Shown here: piece by piece, positions 1 through 5,282 of the stretch
Layout: every line of letters begins with the position of its first letter
Numbering within the stretch: position 1 is the first letter of the stretch
Assembly (NCBI GenBank): GCA_028822575.1
Contig: JAPKDN010000255.1
Location: forward strand, 1-5,282
Direction of reading: 5' to 3'
Origin: Alphaproteobacteria bacterium
GTDB taxonomy: Bacteria; Pseudomonadota; Alphaproteobacteria; Thalassobaculales; Thalassobaculaceae
DNA length: 5,282 nucleotides
Notes under the pieces: model-generated
The model's input: only the letters and a program-made list of their open reading frames with translations
Database searches by the model: none
Told to the model about the DNA's origin: nothing
Position numbers and translations under genes: made by a program

Positions 1-37
1 CTCCGTTCAGCCCGCTGGCACGGCTGGCTGAACGGAG
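1..37. repeat. Perfect 12-bp inverted repeat (hairpin) at the window edge
   Basis: Bases 1-12 (CTCCGTTCAGCC) are the exact reverse complement of 26-37, with a 13-base loop at 13-25, giving a strong GC-rich stem. No T-run follows it on the plus strand, so it is not an obvious plus-strand terminator; a minus-strand T-run would lie outside the window. The right arm overlaps a GGAGG at 34-38, so on a plus-strand transcript the stem would bury this Shine-Dalgarno-like sequence. The left arm begins at base 1, so the repeat may extend further left. Confidence 0.6.
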
Positions 38-271
38 GAAAGACCGTGATGACGTTAGGCGAAGTGCGCCCAGAACAGAGAATATTGGATGATATCGGGC
101 CATCACAATTGATACAGCGTTTGGAAACACGGGTCACGGAACAAAAATGCTCTCATTTTTCCCAGCGGAGGCCTCTTCCTGCACCATCGGCGTCGGGTCC
201 GTGCGTTATATGCGCAATATTAGTTTACGCTGTGGGTCGTCAGCAGATCTCCCAAACCGGAAAGCATTTTG
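38..271. other. Stretch without a recognisable gene, left of the VOC pseudogene
   Basis: A plus-strand frame is open from base 1 to a stop at 277-279. It could start at GTG 46 or ATG 49 behind GGAGG 34-38 (7 or 10 nt spacing), giving about 76 residues beginning MTLGEVRPEQRILDD. I recognise no family in it, its second half has the Cys/Pro/Arg-rich look of unselected sequence, and it overlaps the start of the VOC gene. It may be the decayed end of an upstream gene or nothing. An AT-rich hairpin lies at 143-160 (AAAAATG, CTCT loop, CATTTTT). No convincing promoter is visible, although 209-222 is AT-rich (TTATATGCGCAATA). The minus strand shows only short frames. Confidence 0.35.
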
Positions 272-654
272 ATGACTGATCGCATCGGTATCACTGGTAG
301 AGATATTGAAGCAAGCAGGGGTTTTTACGCCAAAACCTTGGAGCTACTAGGCTATGTTTTAGGCAAGGTTGGTGTTTACGCAGCTAGCTTTGTCATCCCG
401 GGGAACAAGGCGAAAATACCGACCCAGGCGGAGATTTCTAGCTGTCAAAATGCATCCCTATGACGCCCCGTGTTCACTTCGCTTTCAATGCGCCTCCGCG
501 GGCGGCTGTCGACGCGTTTTTCGTCGCGGGGTTATCCGCTGATAGCATTGAAAACGGAGCGCCCAGAATACGGGATAACTATCATCACCGGTATTATTTG
601 GCATTTTTGCTTGATCCGCCCGGGTGCAATATCGGAGCGGTTTGCCATGCCTGA
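272..654 (+). pseudogene. Frameshifted glyoxalase/VOC-fold protein
   Basis: The two halves of a VOC (vicinal oxygen chelate; glyoxalase/bleomycin-resistance/dioxygenase fold) protein lie in different frames. The first half starts at ATG 272, behind GGAAAG at 259-264, and reads MTDRIGITGRDIEASRGFYA; this is the family N-terminus, normally like hIGLTVSDLerSraFY. That frame stops at 461-463. The second half begins near 442-460, one frame over, with TPRVHFAFNAPPRAAVDAFF and ends DPPGCNIGAVCHA, matching the family C-terminus (vHVAF..., LDPDGnNIEAVCH). Joined, they give about 127 residues, the normal length for a single-domain VOC protein. The second frame has a stop at 439-441, so the indel lies between about 442 and 463. 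Two positions that usually bind metal are changed: His before IGI is Arg4, and Glu in NIEAVCH is Gly. Even a repaired protein would probably not be a normal metalloenzyme. Family assignment is firm; the original substrate is unknown. Confidence 0.8.
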
Positions 655-699
655 TGATGTTCTTCTCCGACTGCGGGGCACGGATTGCGTTGGGATCGA

Positions 700-2097
700 T
701 TAGGCTCGGTGGTTTGCCGCGGCTTCACCAATAGGCGATGGCGCCCACCCCACGGCGCAATGCACTGGGTTGGCCTGGAACAACAATCCCGCCGCTTGCA
801 TCGCCGCGTATTCACGATCCCAGATTTCGCGCTCGGTCTCGTCCAATAAACCGCGCGCGTGGCTTGCCCGATAGGTCCAGATTGGGCCGTCGGGGCGGTC
901 GAAGGTGAGTAGGGCCGGAAAGCCCTGGACATCGCGGAAACCGGCTTCGGCCATGCGGGGGTAGAGCGAGCGGTCGGCGACCGCGCCCGGGGACATGGAT
1001 TGCGGCTGGCCATTGACCTTGGCCGCGATCGCCGAGGGCAGATCCAGGTTCCACCATTGCGGCATGTCGACGGCCCGAACCACGACGCCGACCGGGCCGC
1101 TGGGGCGCACGACGCGGGCCATCTCGGCCAGCGCCTTGTCGGCGTCGCATTCCTCCAGAACGGTGATCGAATAAACAGCGTCGAAACTGTTATCGGCGAA
1201 GGGGAGGTCCGTAGCGTCGGCTTCGATCAGGCGGAGCGCGCCGGCATCGGGGAAGGGAGGGGGGGGCAAGGTATAGCCAAGGGGGATATCGGGGCCCCTG
1301 GTGGCGAAGCCGATACCAGCGGCGATAGCGGCGCCCTCGCGCAACAGATACCCATTGGCGTCGACGCCGGTCAGGGCCAGATCTGGGCGGCTGGCCAGCA
1401 CCTGGCGGCATAGCGCGGCAGGACCGCATCCAACCTCCAAAACCTGACTTTTTTCTGGAATTTGCATTCTTTTGACCAGAGATGAGAGCATATCGCCATA
1501 GCTTGGAAGGCTGGCGCGGTCCTCCAGCATCGCCACGCCGCCGATATGGGCGCCGCCGAGGATGATCAGGGTAAAGCGGCTCGCCAGACGCTCCAGCACC
1601 GGCTCCCATTGTGACGCCGCGAGGAAGAACGGCGTCAATACCAAGGGCGGCCCGGCGCCCATGACCCGGTAGGTGAGGCCCGCGACGGTACCATTCGTGC
1701 GCTCGGGAGAGAGCGGGGGCAGTGTGTCTAAGTTATTGAAAAAAAGTTCCATTTCCTGGCAAAGTGCGCCGGGCTTCTCAACTGCGATATCCGACCAGGC
1801 GGTAGCGGCGTAACCGGTGAGGCGGACCTGCCGGGCATCCGGCATGGCCGGCGCGGCTGCATTGGCGGTATCCGTCGGGATCCCGCTCTCTCCGGCTAGC
1901 ACCATCACCTGCCCGGCAAGGGGCGCGAAGGCGTCGGGGTTGATTCGGCTAGGAATTATCAAGGCGATACGGGCGACCCTGTCGAGATTGGCCATGGAGA
2001 ACGCGTCGATATCGCCTGGCATCTGAGTCGCCATGAACACTCGCTGGAAACCCAGATGATCGAGGACGGCGGCGAGGCGGTCGGCCAGAGCGGTCAT
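700..2097 (-). CDS. Class I SAM-dependent methyltransferase with degenerate alpha/beta-hydrolase-like N-terminus
   Basis: A 465-residue cytoplasmic protein. The C-terminal half (about 212-450) is a class I methyltransferase: motif I VLEVGCGPA at 219-227, acidic end of strand beta2 at Asp246 (LTGVD), ADATDLPFADNSFDAVYS at 293-310, and MARVVRPSG at 326-334. Residues 1-122 resemble the second half of an alpha/beta hydrolase, from the helix before the nucleophile elbow to the last helix. The catalytic positions look lost: the usual GHSMGG is ATQMPGD, the acid loop is LAGESGIPT, and the usual GH...W is GYAATAW. Residues 138-211 resemble the first half of a hydrolase (LTYRVMGAGPPLVLTPFF, SQWEPVLERL, then LGGAHIGG). 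I infer that these parts are structural, not catalytic. The methyl acceptor is unknown. An in-frame TGA at 2131-2133 with no start codon between fixes ATG 2097; the ribosome site is weak (GGGA at 2109-2112, 11 nt away). It is the third gene of the metallopeptidase unit, 16 nt after the flavoprotein stop. An eight-G tract at 1259-1266 encodes a proline-rich loop. Confidence 0.85.
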   Translation of the reverse strand: MTALADRLAAVLDHLGFQRVFMATQMPGDIDAFSMANLDRVARIALIIPSRINPDAFAPLAGQVMVLAGESGIPTDTANAAAPAMPDARQVRLTGYAATAWSDIAVEKPGALCQEMELFFNNLDTLPPLSPERTNGTVAGLTYRVMGAGPPLVLTPFFLAASQWEPVLERLASRFTLIILGGAHIGGVAMLEDRASLPSYGDMLSSLVKRMQIPEKSQVLEVGCGPAALCRQVLASRPDLALTGVDANGYLLREGAAIAAGIGFATRGPDIPLGYTLPPPPFPDAGALRLIEADATDLPFADNSFDAVYSITVLEECDADKALAEMARVVRPSGPVGVVVRAVDMPQWWNLDLPSAIAAKVNGQPQSMSPGAVADRSLYPRMAEAGFRDVQGFPALLTFDRPDGPIWTYRASHARGLLDETEREIWDREYAAMQAAGLLFQANPVHCAVGWAPSPIGEAAANHRA

Positions 2098-2113
2098 GTG
2101 TTCGACTGTCCCG

Positions 2114-2749
2114 CTAGTAGATCGTGCGTTTCATATGGGCCGGATAATCCTTGTCATAGGTCTCGCCATCAAAGCTTTCGCCGACCAGCGCTCGCTGCAT
2201 CTGCCCGGTGGTCGGCAGGGTCGACCGGTCGACCTGGGCCTCGGTTGACCATAGTTTTGAGCGGACTAGGGCCTTGGGGCATTGATAGTAAACCCGGTCC
2301 ACCGTGGTGACGATCACCGTCGTCGGCGCCTTGCCCTGGATGGCGAAAGACTCACGCAATGCCGCGTCGGTGACGATCTTGGCGGTGCCGTTGATCCGCA
2401 TCGTCTCGTTCACGCCGGGGATCAGGAACAGCAGCGAAATTCTGGAGTCGCGCACCAAATTGCGCAGGCTATCGAGCCGATTGTTGCCGCGCCGATCGGG
2501 CATCATCACGGTCTTTGGATCGGTCACCCGCATGAAGCCGCCGGGGTCTCCGCGCGGCGAGCAGTCCATCCCCTCAGGTCCGACCGTTGCCACCACCACG
2601 AAAGGCGCCACCTTGATAAACTGGCGATAATGGTCGGAGATATGATCGATCTCCTTGGTCAATGACCGCTCTACTGCGGTGCCGTAAATCTCCTCCAGCG
2701 CCTCGATCGAGGTCACCTCGCCTTTATCGGGCTTTGGCATCTGGTTCAT
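2114..2749 (-). CDS. Pyridoxamine 5'-phosphate oxidase-family FMN-binding flavoprotein (DR_2398/MSMEG_1061-like)
   Basis: A 211-residue cytoplasmic protein of the PPOX split-barrel fold, closest in motif pattern to the FMN-dependent DR_2398/MSMEG_1061 subfamily. Visible motifs are MDCSPRGDPGGF (61-72), PDRRGNNRLDSLRNL (85-99), LLFLIPGVNETMRINGTA (106-123) and the C-terminal YYQCPKALVRSKLW (154-167), the last being characteristic of this subfamily. The length is normal and there is no signal peptide or membrane segment. Members are thought to bind FMN (or a related flavin) as small redox proteins; substrates are generally unknown, and it should not be read as a true PdxH of vitamin B6 synthesis. 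ATG 2749 is preceded by AGAGGA (2759-2764) with 9 nt spacing, which supports this start over Met4. It sits 26 nt after the metallopeptidase stop and 16 nt before the methyltransferase start, so all three are probably co-transcribed. The family call is secure; the specific activity is not. Confidence 0.9.
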   Translation of the reverse strand: MNQMPKPDKGEVTSIEALEEIYGTAVERSLTKEIDHISDHYRQFIKVAPFVVVATVGPEGMDCSPRGDPGGFMRVTDPKTVMMPDRRGNNRLDSLRNLVRDSRISLLFLIPGVNETMRINGTAKIVTDAALRESFAIQGKAPTTVIVTTVDRVYYQCPKALVRSKLWSTEAQVDRSTLPTTGQMQRALVGESFDGETYDKDYPAHMKRTIY

Positions 2750-2775
2750 TGGATCTAATCCTCTTGGTGGCCATG

Positions 2776-4248
2776 TCAGTCGAAGGGGTCGAGCGGATGG
2801 ATCGGCCGCCGGACGTTTTTATAAGCGACCTCGCGGATATTGACCCGAGCGGCGCCGGGTGTATCGGCAGTCAGGATACGGTCAGCATGGGCACTGAAAG
2901 TAGCACGAAAATGCGAGGGTGACTTCACGAAAACCAACCCCGCCTTGCCAAGATCCAAGCCGACCGAGCTGTATTGCCCGGTATCCCATTCAAGCCCGCC
3001 GACCGAGCGCACTGCGACCCGGAGCGAGCCGATCACCAGAACCGCCGTCAGCCCGAAATTGGTCTCCGCTCCGGCGAGGCCGGCGTCCATGGTGAACACG
3101 CCATCGGTGATCGCCCGCACCGTCGCGGTAACAGTTAGCGGCTCGCCGTCATCTACCGAAAGTGTGTGGCCCAGTGGGACCGTGATCTTGCGGCCAACCC
3201 CGGCCCGGGCGGCGCTGGCGGCGGCGGGTGCGTCGACCAGGGTAAGGTATGTGAGCCTATCGGTCTTATCGGCCCCGAGCGCGAGCAGCGTCCGCAGCAC
3301 CGTTGCGTTATCGCCTCCGGCGCCGCCACTGACTGCGTCGCCACAGTCGCCGACGATCGTGGTTCCCGGCCCTGTGAGGCCCACCTTGATGGTTTCCTCC
3401 ACGGTGGTGAGCGAAGGCATCAGATCCTCGCGCAGATCCCAGGTCATGTCGGCCAGCATATCCGCTGCCACTTGTCCCGTCGCGTCATCTCCATCGGCGC
3501 AAATTAGGGCGGCGAACCCGATATCCTCGAAGTCTAGCCACGGCTGGACCATGAAATAGGAGGCAGCCAGCACCTCTCCATCTTGCTCCATGCGCCTTGC
3601 CTCGGCGACGACTGCGGTCATTGGTCCTTCGGTCGTGCGGCCGTTTACCGGTGAGATGATCATCGGCCGCTTTGCCAGAGCCATTACCGGTCGGATTTTG
3701 CCGGCGAGCCTGTCGACCATGATCCGCGCCGTCCGCTCCCCAGTTTCGTACATGTCGATATGGGGGTAAGCGCCATAGCCGACAAAGAACACATTCGGCT
3801 GTAGCATCCGTGGCGTCACATGACCGTGGAGATCCAACGAGACCCCGATGGGCGTGCCCTCAGGTAACAAAGCACGGACTTTCTCTAGGACCTCGCTCTC
3901 GCAGTCGTTCTCGTCATCGCAGGCCATACTGCCATGCAGCGCCAATAACACACCGTCGACTGGCCCGGCGCCTTCGAGTTCTCCCAGGAGATCATCAAGT
4001 AAGCTATTGAAACAGTCACGCGTGAGGGATCCGCCACAAGACCCATGCGTGGCCAATAGTGGGACCGGCACGGCATCAGCTTCGGTCAGCACCGAGAGCA
4101 TGCCGGTGATTTCTACCTGGGCGTCGCCGAGGTCCTGAATAACGGCGGCTCCGGTTCGAATGTATTGCGCGGCGAAATGTTCCCGCGTCGTTGAAAACGG
4201 CGCGAAGCTATTGGATTCTTGAATAATCTGGGCAATGGCTACGCGCAT
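2776..4248 (-). CDS. M81 family metallopeptidase (MlrC-like)
   Basis: A 490-residue protein of the M81/MlrC family, named after microcystinase C of sphingomonads, which cleaves linear peptide products of microcystin breakdown. The N-terminal metal-binding domain (DUF1485 type) spans about 1-290 and the MlrC C-terminal domain about 297-475. Family motifs are QESNSFAPF near the start, LLALHGSM (101-108), the metal-site segment SLDLHGHVTPRM (137-148) and YPHIDMYETGER (161-172). Asp139, His141 and His163 are the likely zinc ligands by family analogy. The C-terminal domain shows GDCGDAVSGGAGGDNATVLR (300-319) and the late VKSPSHFRATF (441-451). No signal peptide is evident, so it is probably cytoplasmic. 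ATG 4248 is preceded by GGAG (4256-4259, within the palindrome TGGAGCTCCA) at 7 nt spacing. It appears to head the three-gene unit. Many homologues occur in bacteria that do not degrade microcystin, and no mlrA, mlrB or mlrD is seen here, so the substrate should not be assumed. Confidence 0.92.
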   Translation of the reverse strand: MRVAIAQIIQESNSFAPFSTTREHFAAQYIRTGAAVIQDLGDAQVEITGMLSVLTEADAVPVPLLATHGSCGGSLTRDCFNSLLDDLLGELEGAGPVDGVLLALHGSMACDDENDCESEVLEKVRALLPEGTPIGVSLDLHGHVTPRMLQPNVFFVGYGAYPHIDMYETGERTARIMVDRLAGKIRPVMALAKRPMIISPVNGRTTEGPMTAVVAEARRMEQDGEVLAASYFMVQPWLDFEDIGFAALICADGDDATGQVAADMLADMTWDLREDLMPSLTTVEETIKVGLTGPGTTIVGDCGDAVSGGAGGDNATVLRTLLALGADKTDRLTYLTLVDAPAAASAARAGVGRKITVPLGHTLSVDDGEPLTVTATVRAITDGVFTMDAGLAGAETNFGLTAVLVIGSLRVAVRSVGGLEWDTGQYSSVGLDLGKAGLVFVKSPSHFRATFSAHADRILTADTPGAARVNIREVAYKNVRRPIHPLDPFD

Positions 4249-4274
4249 GATGGAGCTCCAATGGTGACCCTGGC

Positions 4275-4303
4275 ATTAGAGCGTCGGTTGCCGGTGCTGT
4301 CGA
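4275..4303 (-). promoter_or_regulatory. Putative sigma-70-type promoter for the metallopeptidase-flavoprotein-methyltransferase unit
   Basis: On the minus strand a -35-like TCGACA (4298-4303) and a -10-like TCTAAT (4275-4280) are separated by exactly 17 nt, each matching five of six consensus bases. Transcription would begin near 4268, about 20 nt ahead of the ATG at 4248, leaving room for the GGAG at 4256-4259. It lies in the 79-nt gap between the YceI stop and the metallopeptidase start, so the unit could be expressed independently of the decayed gene upstream. The call rests on sequence match only. Confidence 0.45.
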
Positions 4304-4327
4304 GGCCGCCGCGGCAGTGGAGCGTGC

Positions 4328-4891
4328 TTAATCTGAAGGAGAAGGTGCTTTCTCCGCCGCTAGAGTCACATTCAACAAGACACTGAAGCCGACCATGCCG
4401 TCTTTCGGGAAACCCCTGGAGCCAATACTAAAATCTAGGCGCCTTATCGTGACTACCCCTTCAAAGACCGCTCGATCATTTTCGATTTTCAGGGTGAACG
4501 GCAAAACCAGAGGCCGCCGCTCACCGACCATGGACAATTGGCGATGATCCTCGTAGGCGTTCTCGCGGACTTTGACAAATCGGTTCAACATGAATGTCGC
4601 GACCGTATACGCTGCCGCGTTCAGAAAATCGGAGAAGATGGCCTGCTCGCTCACACCACCGAGGGAGAGGCTGCTAATATCGATTCTAAACTCAACCCGA
4701 GAGGTTTCAAGGTTGCCGGGATCAAAATTAATTGCCGCGTCCCAACGCGCGAAATAAGCCGAAACCCCTGAGCCGAATTGAACGATATGGATAGTAAACC
4801 GGTTTTTGGAGTGATCGACAAGCCATCCCGATGTCTCGGAAGGCGCGGGATCAACGACAGCTTGGCCTAGTGCCACGGTCGACCGTTTCAT
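4328..4891 (-). CDS. YceI-family domain (C-terminal part of a split cytochrome b561-YceI gene)
   Basis: The frame encodes 187 residues with one YceI domain (about 23-180), a lipocalin-like barrel that binds isoprenoid or other lipid-like molecules and normally acts in the periplasm. Matching segments are WLVDHSKNRFTI at the start, FARWDAAINFDPGNLETSRVEF (47-68), FLNAAAYTVATF (89-100, normally like FDaarfPtAtF), RRPLVLPFTLKI (125-136), and the closing strand VGFSVLLNVTLAA. The listed start ATG 4891 is doubtful: no Shine-Dalgarno precedes it, the product would have no signal peptide, and residues 10-22 look like an inter-domain linker. The same frame continues upstream across one TAA (4895-4897) into a membrane helix. 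I therefore infer that the domain was exported as the tail of a membrane-anchored b561 fusion and may now be non-functional. Base composition is more AT-rich than the operon downstream. The domain assignment is strong; an active gene is uncertain. Confidence 0.75.
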   Translation of the reverse strand: MKRSTVALGQAVVDPAPSETSGWLVDHSKNRFTIHIVQFGSGVSAYFARWDAAINFDPGNLETSRVEFRIDISSLSLGGVSEQAIFSDFLNAAAYTVATFMLNRFVKVRENAYEDHRQLSMVGERRPLVLPFTLKIENDRAVFEGVVTIRRLDFSIGSRGFPKDGMVGFSVLLNVTLAAEKAPSPSD

Positions 4892-4894
4892 CTT

Positions 4895-5111
4895 TTAATA
4901 GGCCGCAGTCACCGCGCCGACGACGAGAAACGCCAGAACCGCGATAAAAACCGGCAACAGACGAGATGTTGCGCTTAAAGGATCCCGGAGTGCCATTGTC
5001 ACCGCTTCTGGCGATATGCAAAACGATCGACAGACCCAGAAGGGTCATGGTGAAGTAATGCGCGGAGCCGAACAGCCCGGCCAATACAGGGCTTTGTAGG
5101 ATGAAGGGTAT
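4895..5111 (-). pseudogene. Remnant of cytochrome b561 domain, N-terminal partner of the YceI domain
   Basis: Two out-of-frame pieces make the C-terminal end of a cytochrome b561, a di-haem membrane electron carrier. The first, 5111-5010, reads DIPFILQSPVLAGLFGSAHY and then FTMTLLGLSIVLHIA. It carries the paired histidines expected in the last haem-binding helix (AHYF and LHIA). Skipping one base (5009) moves into the second piece, EAVTMALRDPLSATSRLLP, matching the family ending (like AALkHhlirRDgvLarMLP), followed by a hydrophobic helix VFIAVLAFLVVGAVTAAY. That frame ends at TAA 4895-4897 and is otherwise continuous with the YceI frame. The helices and haem ligands expected upstream of 5111 are missing; that sequence instead codes on the other strand. 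Known b561-YceI fusions, and the adjacent yceJ-yceI genes of E. coli, make this pairing natural. Confidence 0.65.
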
Positions 5112-5112
5112 G

Positions 5113-5175
5113 TCTTGGGAGAGCAGCTACCAGATTGGCGCTTACGGCAACTCGCTGAGAGACTTGTCCAAGTGA
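5113..5175 (+). pseudogene. C-terminal remnant of an AbrB/MazE-type antitoxin
   Basis: The frame ending at TGA 5173-5175 closes with YQIGAYGNSLRDLSK. This resembles the C-terminal tail of AbrB/MazE-fold antitoxins that precede Doc toxins in proteobacteria, which often ends like YRNALRELAK. The stop lies 13 nt before the toxin start on the same strand, the arrangement expected of an antitoxin-toxin pair. The DNA-binding N-terminal domain is absent; sequence left of about 5111 belongs to the b561 remnant on the other strand. The match is short, so the call depends largely on its position beside the toxin. Confidence 0.4.
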
Positions 5176-5188
5176 TCCATGTCGCGAC

Positions 5189-5282
5189 ATGACGGTGGCG
5201 TCGAAATGGCTGCTTTGGGCGACCGTGAATGCCATGCACGACATTCAACTCGCCGAATATGGCGGTGGATCGGGGACACGAG
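5189..5282 (+). CDS. Death-on-curing (Doc/Fic) family toxin, partial, N-terminus only
   Basis: An open frame from ATG 5189 runs off the window after 31 codons. Its residues WLLWATVNAMHDIQLAEYGG followed by GSGTR match the N-terminus of type II toxin-antitoxin Doc toxins, whose hallmark is like vlaiHdeQLAEHGGxxGlRDeGLLESAL. Doc proteins are Fic-fold kinases; phage P1 Doc phosphorylates elongation factor Tu and stops translation. The catalytic Fic motif (HxFxxGNKR type) would lie beyond the window, so activity cannot be judged. ATG 5189 is the only plausible start in the frame; the ribosome site is weak, consistent with translational coupling to the preceding antitoxin, which here seems clipped. 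Confidence 0.75.
   Translation, partial: MTVASKWLLWATVNAMHDIQLAEYGGGSGTR

Noticed and set aside
143..160. AT-rich hairpin AAAAATG-CTCT-CATTTTT as a terminator
   Set aside because: The 7-bp stem is almost entirely A-T and would be unstable, and no identified gene ends just before it on either strand.
655..699. Bidirectional terminator between the convergent VOC pseudogene and methyltransferase gene
   Set aside because: No convincing GC-rich stem with a T-run is visible in these 45 bases on either strand.
1000..1413. Plus-strand open frame of 137 codons opposite the methyltransferase gene
   Set aside because: It is antisense to the methyltransferase motifs, is Gly/Asp/Arg-rich, and has no recognisable domain.
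2773..2775. Upstream ATG as an alternative start for the flavoprotein
   Set aside because: It is in a different frame from the flavoprotein and soon meets a stop. ATG 2749 has a proper AGAGGA site in front of it.
2840..3559. Long plus-strand open frame of 239 codons opposite the metallopeptidase gene
   Set aside because: It is antisense to a gene with clear M81 motifs throughout. Its protein is Ser/Pro/Ala/Thr-rich with no family pattern, as expected from an open antisense frame in GC-rich DNA.
2776..4248. Reading the M81 gene as proof of a microcystin-degradation (mlr) cluster
   Set aside because: No mlrA, mlrB or mlrD is present in the window, and M81 homologues are widespread outside microcystin degraders.
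4338..4355. Hairpin GGAGAA / TTCTCC at the end of the YceI frame as a terminator
   Set aside because: The stem is only 6 bp and lies inside the coding sequence, and no T-run follows on the minus strand.
4999..5248. Minus-strand open frames reading through the right end of the window
   Set aside because: They lie opposite the Doc toxin start, have low-complexity His/Arg/Ser-rich translations, and show no b561 features. The b561 similarity is in another frame and stops near 5111.

Overview
The window is moderately GC-rich bacterial DNA. Coding is dense in the middle (about 700-4890, all on the minus strand), and both flanks carry broken or partial genes. The gene families and codon usage fit a proteobacterium, most likely an alphaproteobacterium (sphingomonad- or rhizobial-like), but this is inference from family content and no rRNA or other marker is present.

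Layout. (a) 1-271: no recognisable gene. It holds a perfect 12-bp inverted repeat at the left edge, whose right arm overlaps a GGAGG, and a small AT-rich hairpin. (b) 272-654, plus strand: a glyoxalase/VOC-fold gene broken by a frameshift, with both expected metal-ligand positions substituted. (c) 700-4248, minus strand: a tight three-gene unit transcribed right to left. It comprises an M81/MlrC-type metallopeptidase (4248-2776), an FMN-binding PPOX-type flavoprotein of the DR_2398/MSMEG_1061 kind (2749-2114), and a class I SAM-dependent methyltransferase with an odd degenerate alpha/beta-hydrolase N-terminus (2097-700). Gaps are 26 and 16 nt. A promoter-like TCGACA-N17-TCTAAT lies just upstream of the metallopeptidase. 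(d) 4328-about 5111, minus strand: a YceI domain preceded in the same frame, across a single TAA, by a membrane helix and, after one more one-base frameshift, by the C-terminal part of a cytochrome b561. This reads as a decayed cytochrome b561-YceI fusion gene. (e) About 5113-5282, plus strand: an apparent C-terminal remnant of an AbrB/MazE-type antitoxin, then the first 31 codons of a death-on-curing (Doc/Fic) toxin that runs off the window.

Working together. Only the three-gene minus-strand unit looks intact. It joins a zinc amidohydrolase/peptidase, a flavin redox protein and a methyltransferase, which would suit processing or detoxification of a small amide or peptide-like compound; no substrate can be named. 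The flanks (frameshifted VOC gene, split b561-YceI, clipped antitoxin next to a toxin) suggest an accessory, decaying region with at least one recombination junction near 5111-5128.
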